Notes under the pieces: model-generated | What the model saw: the letters and a program-made list of their open reading frames with translations, nothing else | The model's database searches: none | What the model was told of the DNA's origin: nothing | Made by a program: the position numbers and the translations under genes | Shown here: piece by piece, positions 43,412 to 55,243 of the stretch | How the letters are laid out: the number at the start of each line of letters is the position of its first letter | Position numbering within the stretch: the first letter of the stretch is position 1 | From: Adiantum capillus-veneris | Lineage: Eukaryota; Streptophyta; Polypodiopsida; Polypodiales; Pteridaceae | NCBI GenBank assembly: GCA_014529385.2 | Contig: CM043963.1 | Span: 92,767,912-92,831,911 of the forward strand | Reading direction: 5' to 3' | Length of the DNA: 64,000 nt

Positions 43412-43638
43412 TGTTGGAATTAGGGTTGCAGAGAAACACACACAACTTGGAGAAGACGAAGGAAGCTCAAGGCACACAATAGAGAGTGTGTTACTTAGTG
43501 TGCAATGGAAAGATAGATAGCCCTAGAGTGATGGGCGTATATACAATGCACGGGGGAAAAAACCTCCTAAAGAGGGAAAAAATGCCCCGGCGGTCCTAGT
43601 GTGTTCACACACATCACTACCACATGTATATGGTAACA
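43412..43638 (-). repeat. copia-2B 3' LTR
   Basis: 227 bp. It carries the only difference between the two LTRs, an A/G in CACACAACTTGG versus CACACAGCTTGG. Confidence 0.98.
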
Positions 43639-43701
43639 AATCCCCCCTGGAGTGATGCGGTGAACGAGAGCTGGCACATGAGTAAAGGGAAGTGCCATGC
43701 C

Positions 43702-46700
43702 CTAAGGACAGGATCGGTCCACAAAGGGGAGTAAGCCCAAAGCTTTGCGAAAAGCTTCAAGCTTCTCACGAGACAATGCCTTTGTGAAAAGATCTGCAAG
43801 GTTGTCCTGTGTTGGCACATAAGCCAAGCTGATCTCTCCTGCTGAGAGCCTCTCCCTGACATAGTGGTAATGCACCTCAATGTGCTTTGTGCGAGCATGA
43901 AAAACTGGGTTCCTTGCAACTGCCAATGCGCTCTGACTGTCAGTGTAGATAGTGTTGGCAGTGTCCTGTCCAACACCCAAGTCAGCCATAAGGCGTCTGA
44001 GCCATACACACTCAACCGTAGCTGTGAAGACTGCCCTGTACTCAGCCTCACAACTCGAAGTGGCCACAGTAGGTTGCTTCTTGCTCAACCATGATATACA
44101 TGAACTGCCAAGCATGAAACAAAAACCACTTGTGGACACTCGCGTGTCAAAACAACCAGCCCAATCTGAGTCCGAAAAAGCATGTAAGTCTGGCGGCAAT
44201 GATCCCCCCTTGGGATAAAACAAGCCAAGATGTAAAGTGCCACTAAGGTAGCGGAAAATCCTCTTGACAGCCTGCCAATGCTTAGACCCTGGGCTATGCA
44301 TAAATCTGCTGACTTGCGAGACTACAAACTGAATATCTGGCCTCGTGTTGCATACATAAATGAGGCAGCCAACAGCAGTTTGGTAAAGAGTGACATCAGC
44401 AGGATCGCCAGCATCATGTAGACTCAACTTCAAACCTGTTTCCATGGGAGTGGCAATAGGTTTGCAATCCTCAAGTCCAAACTTACATAGCAATGTCTCT
44501 ATGTAACTTTTCTGACACAAGGCAATACCACCATCACACTGCTTAAACTGTATACCCAAGTAATGATGCAACAACCCCAAATCTTTCATCTTGAAAGTAG
44601 CATTCAAATCAGCCTTAAATTCAGCAATATGTCTCTCATTTGGTCCAGTGATCAGCAAATCATCAACATAAAGAACCACAATGAGAAATACATCATCCTC
44701 ACGCTTTACATACAATGTGCTTTCTGTTGGACTGTTACGAAAGCCTCGTTTAACCAAATGAGTGTCAGCTTTCTCATACCAAGCACGAGGAGATTGCTTC
44801 AACCCATACAAAGCCTTCTTACATTTGCACACTTTGTCCTCTTGTCCTTTTATGACAAAACCGCGAGGCTGCGTTACATAAACTTCCTCAAATATGTCAC
44901 CATTCAAGAAAGCAGTAACAATGTCTGATTGATGTACATCCCAACCAAAATGAGCTGCCAATGCACATAGAAAACGCACAGTAGTCATACGACAAGTGGG
45001 AGCAAAAGTCTCTTCATAATCTATGCCTTTTTGTTGTGCATAACCCTTTGCAACAAGTCGAGCCTTATGGCGATCGATCTCACCATCCGGCTTGCGTTTC
45101 AACTTGTGAACCCACTTCGTACCAATGGCCTTTTTACCAGGAGGCAAATCACATAAAGTCCATGTGTCATTCTCTATAAGTGCATCATATTCTGATTTCA
45201 TGGCAGCAATCCAATTTTCTGAATTTTGTGCTTCATCAAAAGACAGAGGCTCCTCAACATCATGTAAACTAGACACAGCCAAAGCATAACAATCTGATGC
45301 ATAAGATGCATGGCGAGAGCCTGAACGAGTACGACTAGATAAAGGTGCATCCAATTTACTGTCACGCAAAGTGTGCACCAGCCATTTTGGCATACCTCTA
45401 GCCTGCTCATTTTCAGCCCTTTCCTCATCAAGTACATCATGTACATCTGCATCAGTGATAGGCTGTTCTAAAACATTTTCAGAAACCCCCATAGGCTGTA
45501 CATTTGCCTCATTGGAACTTACATTCGTATTTCCACCACTGAAAAGAGGCAACAAAGTGTCATAAATGTCCTGTGAGCTTACATTACTGTCTCTAGTACA
45601 TGACAACAAGGGCTGAACAGAGTCTTCCACAAACACTACATCCCGTGAAACCAGAATACGTTTTGTTTGCGGATGATACAACCTGTAACCTTTGCTTTCA
45701 GCACTATAACCAACAAAAATACATTTGACAGCCTTATCATCCAATTTTCTGCGCTGCACTTGTGGCACCAAAGCATATGCCAAACAGCCAAAAACACGCA
45801 TGTGCTCAATAGAAGGTTTTCTATCATGCCATGCTTCATATGGAGTAATAGACTGCAAAGCTTTCGTAGGACACCTGTTAAGTACATAAGTGGCACACAT
45901 GATGGCCTCAAGCCAAAAAGAATGCGGCAAAGCTTGACTTTTGACCATACATCGTGCCATTTCCGTTAGTGACCTGTTTTTCCTCTCAGCAACACCATTT
46001 TGCTGAGGTGTATAAGGCACTGTACATTGGTGTTTTATCCCACGACTAGCCAGAAATGCATTAAATTCATGAGACATATACTCCCCCCCTCGATCGGAAC
46101 GGAGGGTGCCCATAGTACATTTTGAGACATTTTCAGCCATAGCCAAAAATTGTTTGAAGCACATAAAAACTTCGGACTTCGCTTTAAGCGGAAATACCCA
46201 TGCATGCCTGGAGTAATCATCAATGAAAGTCACGAAGTACAGGTAATTGCCCAAGGACGGAGTTTGCATGGGCCCACAAACATCACTATGCACAAGCTGC
46301 AACCTGCATGTGGCCCTAACTGAACCATCCTTTGGAAACTTAGAACGCTGCATTTTACCCAAAATACAGCCTTCACAAACATGTTTGATAGGTGCTTCAA
46401 GAGGCGGCAAAGAAGCAACCATATCAGATTTCTGCAAACGCAGCAAACTGGCAAAATTCAGATGACCAAAACGTGCATGCCAAAGTTTTGCATCTGAAAT
46501 AGCCCTTGAATCTGCAACAGCATTTGCAAAATTTTGTCCACACTTGTCATACAAAGTGAGCTTATACAGCCCACGGCACAAAAGCCCAGATGCAACAATT
46601 TCATCACCAAAACTGAGATCATGAACTGTACATCTGTCATCCACAAATTTGACTACAAGTCCAAGTCTAGCAAGTGCGGATACAGACAAGAGATTCTTCT

Positions 46701-47999
46701 TGATCCCAGGTACATAAAGTGCATCAACAAGTGTGAAGGAACTGCCATTAGCAGCAGTGAGCACAATCTTTCCAACTCCCTGAACTGGATAAGAGGCGTT
46801 GTTGGCACAAGTGACTGAATTCCCATGAGGGACAGACTCGAGAGAGGTAAACAATTCACGATGTGAGGTAATGTGCTTTGTAGCACCACTGTCGAAATAC
46901 CACACATGTGAATCTGCAGCAACTGAGAAGCATGCATCATGGACAGCAGGATTGTAGGTGCACTCTGCGCTAAAAGCCCATTCTACATCAACATCAACAT
47001 CACAATCTCCTTTCACAGAAGACTCAACAATGGCTGCATTTGTAGTGGAACCAGCATTTGTAGTGGAACCACCCTCTTTCTTCTTAGCCTCTTTGGCCTT
47101 CAACTTAGGACACGACTTGATCAAGTGATCATTGGCTTTACAATAATGGCAACGCATCTTCTTTTTGCCCTTATCACCAGAATTGCCAGACGAAGTGTTG
47201 CCAGCAGAAGCATTAGGAACAGAATTTTTGCCACTCGCAGCAGAACCATAAGAAGTGGCTGCATTACTGTTACCACCCTTTCTTTGAGAAGCAATAAAAG
47301 CCTGTTCAATTGCACGCTGCCTAGTCCTGTTTTTTCTAGAAAGTGACTCTTGCAACAGCAATGTGCATAATGCATCAAACTTGACAACTTCAGGATTTCC
47401 TTGGGTCATCAGTCTCCAAGTACTAGCAAAAGTCTGGTAGGAATCTGGTAAGGCATCAAGAACAGTCTGCACAAGGGAACTGTCCGAAATGACTTCACCT
47501 GCAGAAATGAGTTGCTCATTGATATCCTTGACACTAGCAAGGAAAGTGTCCATATCATCTTCCTCATGCATAATCTTCGACTCTAGCTCTTTACGCAGCA
47601 ACGCAATTTTAGCCTCATTGCGGCTTGCATAAAGACCTGCTAGAATATCCCAAGCCTGTTTTGCAGATTTTGTTTAACGAATGTGAGGAATAATGGTGCG
47701 CTTCACAGACAACGCAATCAATGCATGAGCCTGCGCATCCTTAACATCCCAACGAGCTTGTTCTGCCGTAGGCAAAACAACTCTAACAGCTGCAATCCTT
47801 GCAGCAAGACCTGCAACATCCTCAACATCGCCTACATCTTCAGAACCAGGACGTACATCAATGCCCTGCACAATGTTCCAGACACCTTTTGACACAAGAA
47901 CATGTTGCATCATATAAGCCCACATAGGGTAGTTGTCCCCATCCAACCTGTCCTCACAGCAAACATCTTGAACACATCTGTGTTGTTGTTGTCAGCCAT
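43702..47999 (-). pseudogene. copia-2B gag-pol, nearly intact
   Basis: From ATG 47999 the gag start reads like copia-2A. A one-base deletion in the alanine codons (about 47967) shifts the frame, and a TAA lies at about 47675 where copia-2A has TCA followed by GCA. From 47601 to 43702 the frame is open for 1299 codons. It carries the zinc knuckle, protease (YFDSGATKHI), integrase (HSDVCGP, LRSDRGGEY, NGVAERKNRS), RT (LYVDDLLITG) and RNase H (SDSDWAG, YTDSQSAL). The usual stop TGA is CGA here, adding three residues. Two N-terminal lesions are the only obvious defects, so enzymatic domains could still be made from an internal start. Confidence 0.95.
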
Positions 48000-48347
48000 G
48001 GTAAATGCTGCACCTGATGTGAAAACTGCCCGAAAATAGGAGAAATGGAGTGGGAACAACTTGTGCTATATAGCACAAACCGTAGAAGACTATAAGGCAC
48101 CTGTTATGCAGAAAACGGCACTGACAGAAAATCTGCACAAAATGACGAAATAGCCTGTGCAGTACTGCCTGTAGTGGAAACGGAGGCCGAAATGAGCCCA
48201 AATCAAAATTCTGAGCAGACCGAGCTCTTCGAGCTCACCCAAAATATTTGTCGACCTGCAAACGCTTGCCAAAGCTCACTGAAATCAGAGAAAGTGAGCA
48301 GGCGTGTGCTGGAGCAGCTGGCGACTAAGCCCGGGAGGACGTGACCT

Positions 48348-48359
48348 GCTCTGATACCA
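48348..48359 (-). other. copia-2B primer-binding site
   Basis: The minus strand reads TGGTATCAGAGC, identical to copia-2A, two bases from the LTR. Confidence 0.94.
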
Positions 48360-48361
48360 AT

Positions 48362-48588
48362 TGTTGGAATTAGGGTTGCAGAGAAACACACACAGCTTGG
48401 AGAAGACGAAGGAAGCTCAAGGCACACAATAGAGAGTGTGTTACTTAGTGTGCAATGGAAAGATAGATAGCCCTAGAGTGATGGGCGTATATACAATGCA
48501 CGGGGGAAAAAACCTCCTAAAGAGGGAAAAAATGCCCCGGCGGTCCTAGTGTGTTCACACACATCACTACCACATGTATATGGTAACA
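48362..48588 (-). repeat. copia-2B 5' LTR
   Basis: 227 bp, one base different from the 3' LTR. Confidence 0.98.
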
Positions 48589-49857
48589 CCATCCTTGACT
48601 GGCAACCTAAGCAGCACCCCACACTCACACTTTTTAGCTTGTTTTCTAGTTACTATCACATGATTGTTCATACAAAAATTCCTTTTTAAGATTCCCATCA
48701 CATTTAATTTGCTAAAACAACCCTTCAAGCATAATCAAAGCGGCACCAAAACAATCTTTTCTAGAAGAAAAACAACATACAACCCTTCTTCATTAAAATA
48801 TCCCAACCCAAGAGCTCACTCCTCCTGGAGAGATTTTATTGCTTCGGGTTCCTTTAATTACCCATACGACCAAATTGTCCTACAATCTGGACACAAACCC
48901 GCAGTAACTAACTTGCAACCTGGGCACAAACCCGCAAGTAATATCTTGCATTCTCTGGGCATAAACCTACAATATGTATGCACCCATATGCACTCCTTTA
49001 GCATTTACTCCGCTAAGACCTCCTCCATGGATATCAAAGGGAGTTTTGACTATATCTTTATAGGATTTTGAATGAACAAGGTTCAAGAGTTTTCCTACTA
49101 GTTAGGCAAACATTTCTTTCCTACTTCACACAATATATCCTCAAACAATCCTTCCATATTAATACAACTTAAAGAAAATTAACAAGTTCAATTGATGTAG
49201 TTTCAAATCGAGACTGACCCAATGTTTAGGTAGTTTTCTCTTTCCTAATTACTCATGATGCATTGAAAAAAAAATAAGTTTCCTACCTATTAATGAGCAA
49301 TAACATCACTTCGTGGGATAAGTGGCACATCCTCATTAATCGGGGCCATTCCTTTGCCTTTACCATCACTAGTTCCGGCTTAGTGATGGTGTGATCCACC
49401 ATAGCGAGTTCTCTTGGGTGCCATTCCCACTACTAGATACTTAACTGAACTTGAAAAGTTGTAAGCTAAAGTATAAGAATCCAATGGAAGTAGGGTAAAT
49501 GATTATAAGTGTTTTAATTCCAAAACATATATGGTTATTCCACACATCAATCCAAAAATATATGCTTGCTTAATCCTGCCATAATCTTATGACAAACATG
49601 CGTTATAATTACATGATTAATCACTTATATCTACTTGCACGAACAAACCATCATTTTAGTCGAACAACATTCTTGAATATGATTAGCTCATTTATGCAAG
49701 CATCTAGGCTACATTGATGAAGAACTGTGCATGCAGCCAACAGAATTGATTATGTAATTGAGCAGTGAGACCTTCTTTACTTTGTAATGTAGAGAAATTA
49801 CCATAAAATGGGTATAATGATTGGTTGTTGATTTCCAATTGAGGATAGGTAAATAAG

Positions 49858-50025
49858 AGTATAGCATTTGATAATAGAGTAGCAATTGGAAATGATTCCA
49901 ATTGAATAATAATATGGTAGCAATTGAAAATGATACCAATTGAATAATAATATGGTAGTAATTGGAAAGGATTCCAATTGAATAATAATACGGTAACAAT
50001 TGGAAAGGATTCCAATTGAGATAAG
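49858..50025. repeat. 38-base palindromic minisatellite
   Basis: Four units containing CAATTGGAAAGGATTCCAATTG or close variants, spaced by AATAATAATATGGTA. The core of each unit is an imperfect inverted repeat of CAATTGGAA and TTCCAATTG. Confidence 0.88.
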
Positions 50026-50029
50026 AGAT

Positions 50030-51480
50030 TTATAATAACTTGATTAAATAATAGATTTACATTACTCAAATGTGTTTTGGAATTATTGATCTCTCAAAGC
50101 TTCGATGCGGTAGTCACCAAGTTGTTTGCCACAGCAACAGAGCTCCCTTCTCCCAAGTGTGTTCAAGTGTGTGTAAAACTGAGTGGGAATGCCCTTTACA
50201 TAGAGTTTGGAGGTTCCTTGTTGCCCAGATCAGTCCCATACCTCCCCTACTCAGACCCTCTTGCTAAAAGCATGTGTAGAGGTGTCACAAGCTCACACTT
50301 AGTCATTAGAGGTGTCCCTCTTTGCCCTTTTGGGTTATCATGTACTTACCCATGCGTATAGTCAACCATACCATACGAGATGGGTCCATGGCTATGGGTC
50401 ATTTATGGGCATCCATGGACATACATACACATGCACATACATGTCCATGCACATGCACCACATACATACCTTAGACTTTAGGAATTAATTTATTAACACT
50501 AGGATAAAATTTAATTGAGCTTAGCTTATCAGAATTTAATTTTGAAAGTTGCTATTGAAAGACAAGCTTGAGGATGACAAGCTAAGGTGTCAGATGCACA
50601 CACCTGCTATATTTAGTAGTTTTCAAAGCAGGCAGCTATTTTTATGGAAATTTAGGATGGGGTAGATTTAGACGAGACAATTCCGTGTAGGTGGGTGCAA
50701 GCACCTAAAACTTAATATATTTGGACAAAGATGACAAAAAATTTAACAATTTTATTTTTGAAAAGCTTACATCAATATATTCATCATTAGTACATCAATG
50801 GTGGAAAAACTGTCAAAAACAAAAACTTTCTATTTATGACTAAAATGGCATGATATTAATCCTTTACATGGGAATACCCTCTGCAAGGGTGTCAAAGACC
50901 TTACATTCTTCCCAACTTGAAGAATTGAGATGTCCTCATCTCAAAGGTAAGTCTGGATGATCTTTAATGAGAGATGTGCTACAGACGAAAACGTCATGGG
51001 CCCTGCAAAATAGCAAAAACAATATACTACAAGCCGTGAAACGAACAAATCTGCATACCTCGAATCACATAACGCATAATCCAAACTGTACACGAGCAGA
51101 GAGAGAAAGGGAGTGTGATAGAACGAGAGAGCACGTGCAGGTGCACCTCCTAGAGCAGAGTGCTACGCCGGCACGGTGAGAGAGAAGAGGGGAGAGGAGA
51201 GAAGAAGTACACAGACATTGGGTGCAATCTCCCCCCGTACAAGAGTGACCATTTCCCTCTTGCACGTATTTCATTTATTGATTTCTTGAATGGTCAATGT
51301 GAGTACAAACTGGCCGGCCGGACATAATTGGCCAAAACTAACAAAGAGCACTTGAATAATCAAATATACATAAAATGTAACATCCTTCTGCATAATCCAT
51401 TATATGCTGATGCTCTTGCCACCTGTCAGTTGCAATAGATAATAAAATATCAATTCTATAACAAGATGTCTCGTCTTCCC
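50030..51480. other. Unassigned interior of the LTR-like pair
   Basis: No pol-type domain on either strand. There are ACATACATGC/CCATGCACATGC-rich stretches near 50410-50470 and a GAGAGA-rich stretch near 51098-51210. If the flanking repeats are LTRs, this is where pol has been lost. Confidence 0.5.
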
Positions 51481-51499
51481 ACGTTGCATCTTCTTTAGG

Positions 51500-52600
51500 A
51501 AAATCTTTCCATTTGACGAGGTGTTCGATGATGCTTCTATTCCTAAGCTTCCTTTCTCAAGTTTCAAGGGTCCAAAGTTACTCTCTCATTAGCTAGGTCT
51601 CCTAATGTTGGATCTTCTATAATAAAGGCATGAGTTTGAGCCACAAATCCTCTTCCACGGCCTCTTCCTACATTCCTTTCTCCATGACGAACCGGTTGAC
51701 CTCTACCATTCGGTGTCACAAAAATTGTATTTGCAGTAGTTGCTACTCTTCTTCTGGGAAACCTATTCCTATAGTATCCTAGCTAATCACACTCATAACA
51801 ATGAATATCAGGATGCTCAAGTTGAGTTGTTGTAGTTGTGGCTGCTACAGGGGGAGGCTGATAAGTTTGATGATCAGGTCTAGGGCTCCAATTGTTGGGC
51901 CTACCCCTTTGATTTCTAAAGTCTTCTCTCCCCTAATTTGTGGTCATTTCTTTAGCCATAGGTGTTGCTTCAAGACGGGTATCCAAGGGATGATTCAATC
52001 CTTGACAAAATTGTGCTACTTGTTGTTCAATGGATAAGTTTTTGCAATCCACTATTTCGTCTGAGTAGTAGCTTGTATACACACGTTTGCAGGGCTCATA
52101 GTATACAAGACTCTTATATTGAGGAAAGATGTCAGGGACAGAAAGGGGTTTGATCCTGTAAGTAGGGATCACTTTCACCACTTGATTGAAAACCCATTCA
52201 TTTAAGGTCATGTCAATGTCATGTTCAGAGATAACAGTGTAGTCATCCCTAGTAGTACCAAAGAAATAGTAAATATGGATAACTCGCAGCCCTTTCCCCC
52301 ACCAAAGTTTCTTTAGATCAGAGGAGAGGCATCCGAGATTCCTCACATTGATGTAGAAGATGCCACCTTCACAGTCCCACGCAAGTTCCCATCCCCTTTG
52401 GATTCTTGTTAATGGAGGAGAGAAATCCTTCATCATGTTGAATCAAAAAGAAAAATTTGAAGAGTGATAAGCCTCAAATACATTATCTCAAAAGGTCTTG
52501 AACTTGCGATACTCAGCGTTGGCATCTTCTTGAAACATTGATGCTGGTAAGTTCTCGAACTTAAGTCTCCAATTCATTTTTCCAAATTTTCAAGCAATAA
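51500..52600 (-). pseudogene. Gag-like remnant of a minus-strand LTR element
   Basis: The clearest frame (52436-51933) reads MMKDFSPPLTRIQRGWELAW, later LNEWVFNQVVKVIP and LSIEQQVAQFCQGLNHPLDT. The last piece resembles the end of a retrotransposon gag capsid region. After a stop, the frame continues with an Arg/Gly/Pro-rich linker and HCYECD followed by a damaged knuckle near 51800. A primer-site-like sequence and an LTR-like end lie immediately upstream (52626-52641). Stops and the missing histidine/cysteine ligands show it is decayed. The element family is uncertain. Confidence 0.5.
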
Positions 52601-52625
52601 CATTTTTTTTAGTTTCCTAAACCTA

Positions 52626-52637
52626 GGTTCTGATACT
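52626..52637 (-). other. Primer-site-like sequence at the right LTR-like repeat
   Basis: The minus strand reads AGTATCAGAACC, similar to TGGTATCAGAGCC, three bases inside the repeat end at 52641. It supports a minus-oriented LTR element with the 52641-53928 repeat as 5' LTR. Confidence 0.5.
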
Positions 52638-52640
52638 ACT

Positions 52641-53928
52641 TGTGAGGTCCCTGTCTTGTTACCTGATAGGTTGCTAGGCCCTAATCGCTTGAGAAAACAT
52701 AGTCAAGAAGGAATTGATTTCCAATGGACGGTCTCTCATCAACAAGTGACTTGAGTCCGAACCATTGAAGAGGGTTCCTAGTCCTGTTTTGTAGGAAAGC
52801 ATGAACTAATACAAGAATTTTATACATCCCTAATTCTCACCTTCCAAAAGAGAGAAAATCCAAATACCTTTTCCCCCATAGCTTTCAAGGGCACGTATAT
52901 TTGGGACTTCTCGACTCCTAGCACAATGAGTCTCTAATTTTGCTTCTCTTAATAAGAGGGAGTGGAGTGTTTCTTGACTAATTGAGACCATCCATCCTTG
53001 ACTGGCAACCTGAGCCAGCCCCAACTTTCCACCCCACACTTGCACTTTTTAGCTTGTTTTCTAATTACTATATCATGATTGTTCATGCACAAAATTCCTT
53101 CTTAATATTCCCATCGCAAGTTTGTTAAAACAGCCCTTTTAGCATGATCAAAGTGGCACCAAAATAATCTTTTCTAGAAGAAAAAAAACATACAACCCTT
53201 CTTCATTAAAATATCTCAACCCCAAGAGTTCACTCCTCCTTGAGAGATTTTATAGCTCCGGGTGTGTTTAGTTGCCATACAAATAGATTGTCATGCAATC
53301 TGGGAACAAACCCGCAGTGACTAACTTGCAACCTGGTCACAACCCACAAGTAATATTTTGCATTCTCTAGGCACAAACCTGCAAGATGTGTGCACACATA
53401 TGCACTCCTTTAGCATTCACTCCGCTTAGCCCTCCTCCCTGGATATCAAAGGGAGTGTTGACTATATCTTTATAGGATTTTGAATGAAGAAGTTCAAGAG
53501 TTTTCCTACTAGTTAGGCAAACATTTCTTTCCTACTTCAGACAGTATATCCTGAAATAATCCTTCCATATTAATACAACTTAAAGAAAATTAACAAGTTC
53601 AATTGATGCAGTTTCAAATTGGGACTGACCCAATGTTTAGGTAGTTTTCTCCTTCCTTATTACTCATGATGCATTGAACAAAAAAGGAGTTTCCTACCTG
53701 CTCATGGGCAATAACATCACTTTGTGGAATAAGTGGCACATCCTCATTCATCGGGGCCTTTCCTTTGCCTTTACCATCACTGGTTCCGGCTTCTTGATTG
53801 TGTGATCCACCATAGCGAGTTCTCGTGGGTGCCATCCCCACTACTAGATACTTAGCTTAGTTTGAAAAGTTGTAAACTAAAGTATGAGAATCCAATGGAA
53901 GTAGGATAAATGATTATAAGTGTTTTAA
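52641..53928 (-). repeat. LTR-like repeat, right copy (uninterrupted)
   Basis: 1288 bp matching the left copy. It contains the empty target of copia-2B (GACCATCCATCCTTGACTGG near 52985). On the minus strand one terminus is ...GACCTCACA; the other begins TTAAAACAC rather than TG, so the outer end may be eroded. Confidence 0.8.
53697..53835 (-). pseudogene. Exon-like ORF within the LTR-like repeat
   Basis: MAPTRTRYGGSHNQEAGTSD, then a Lys/Gly/Pro-rich stretch, ending VIAHEQ before GTAGGAAAC, which would serve as a splice donor. The left repeat copy carries the same ORF with stops (GSHHH then a stop). The protein is not recognised. It could be a first coding exon supplied by the LTR. Confidence 0.35.
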
Positions 53929-55240
53929 CTCTACCTTCTATATAGGCTCATCAATGACAATACTAGCTCTAAATATAGAAACATCAAAATTTACACTCTC
54001 CTACTACTCAGCTACAACATCAATTTCTTCCTCCTCTAGAACTTCACTTTTTTCAAGCTTTAAGACTGTGGCAACATTTGCATTTTCCCCCTCCTTGTCT
54101 ACATCTTTCCCTTCATCTTGATCTTTACCTTGCATGTCAACTTTAAGGAACGAGAAGAAAATAAAGGAAACTTCCTTTGGAACAAGGTTACAAGGCTTTG
54201 AATGGGGTAGAATCATCTTGAGCTCTTTGTTCAGTTTTCCTCTTCAATACATTGTGGATATGCTGCCGCCTTGTGCTGACAAGCTCCATTTCATGTGTTG
54301 TTGTCCTCCTTTTGTACTACTTGATCTTTTTTATTCTTTCTGCTTTGCATTTTTTGAGGGGCTCATTCAAATCATCCTCCTCATCATCGCATCAACAACC
54401 TCAACATCCACGTTCTTCTTTTCCTCCACAATCTTCTTGCATCTTTCTTCCCTCAACCATTGTGCTTCGTCCATTGACCACTGTGTCTAAGTTATAGGGA
54501 TTTTCTCTTTTGGAGTGTGCTTGGGTCACACTAGATGAATAGTGATATCTTCCTCTTCATCCTCTTCCTCATCTGTAGTCATTTGGAACTTTGGACGGTG
54601 TATCCCTGAGTTTGGGCTTTATGTCTCCACTCAACTGGATATCTGATTTGGTGGCTTCACTATCAGATACTTCCCTTTTGGAGCTCTAGCCTCTTATCAT
54701 TCTTGTGTCATGTGTGCAAATGAGGGACCTCTTACCTCTCGGACCGCACGTTTAGATTTGTGTAGAAGGTTAAAAGCTGAGAATCGATCAGTGGCAACTG
54801 ATCGATCATCCTTAGGGCTTGGTATGCTATTTTTGTGACCACATGCCCCAAATTCATATAGGTCTTGTTTCTCTTGCTGCTCTTGAGGTTGGCTTCCACA
54901 AGATTTTCTAGTAGTTTCCCAAGTTGCAGCAGACTACCCTTTGCTCACCAAGCCCCATAGACATGACAATTGCTATGTGTAGCTTTGGCTTTGTGTCCCT
55001 TGGTGGTTTTTTTACTTTCAGGTGTTGTGAAATCAGCCACAATGGCAGCTTTGTCTCTAAGTAGACAAGATCTTTGTATGTAAATTTGTGTCCCTGCTCC
55101 TTGACAAAGGCTTTATCATTATCTATTATTTTGGTCTTTAGAAGTAGGTTGTGGTTGCCTGGAGGTAGATGGAGGGCTTGGTTTATAAGGTTGATGGTGA
55201 TTCAAACCTTAACCGTTTTCCTTATCTGTCAAATTGGCCT
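53929..55240. other. Unassigned region
   Basis: Several short frames on both strands with strong Glu/Lys bias (minus, 54004-54216) or Ser/His/Leu bias (plus, 54134-54497). No domain or element terminus is recognised. Confidence 0.5.
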
Positions 55241-55243
55241 CTC

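Larger units (their letters stand above)
43412..48588 (-). mobile_element. Ty1/copia LTR retrotransposon copia-2B, complete
   Basis: 227-bp LTRs (43412-43638 and 48362-48588) differ at one base. Flanking ccatc duplications (43407-43411, 48589-48593) are perfect. The primer site is at 48348-48359 (minus). It is nearly identical to copia-2A but in opposite orientation. The single LTR difference indicates a recent insertion. The uninterrupted target is visible near 52990 in the right copy of the host repeat. Confidence 0.98.
43029..49517 (-). repeat. LTR-like repeat, left copy, split by copia-2B
   Basis: About 1.3 kb (43029-43411 plus 48594-49517) matching 52641-53928 at roughly 90%. The match starts exactly at TGTGAGGTC and ends at GTTTTAA. 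It is interrupted by copia-2B between the ccatc duplications. No target duplication for the repeat itself was found. Confidence 0.8.

Noticed and set aside
43245-43445. Minus-strand ORF also present at 52830-53045
   Set aside because: Shared only because both lie in the duplicated LTR-like repeat; no domain, and the two copies differ by frame-changing and non-conservative changes.
43029-53928. A complete LTR element defined by the two 1.3-kb repeats
   Set aside because: No target duplication (tttcg against ctcta), one terminus lacks TG/CA, and pol is missing. Reported as an LTR-like pair only.
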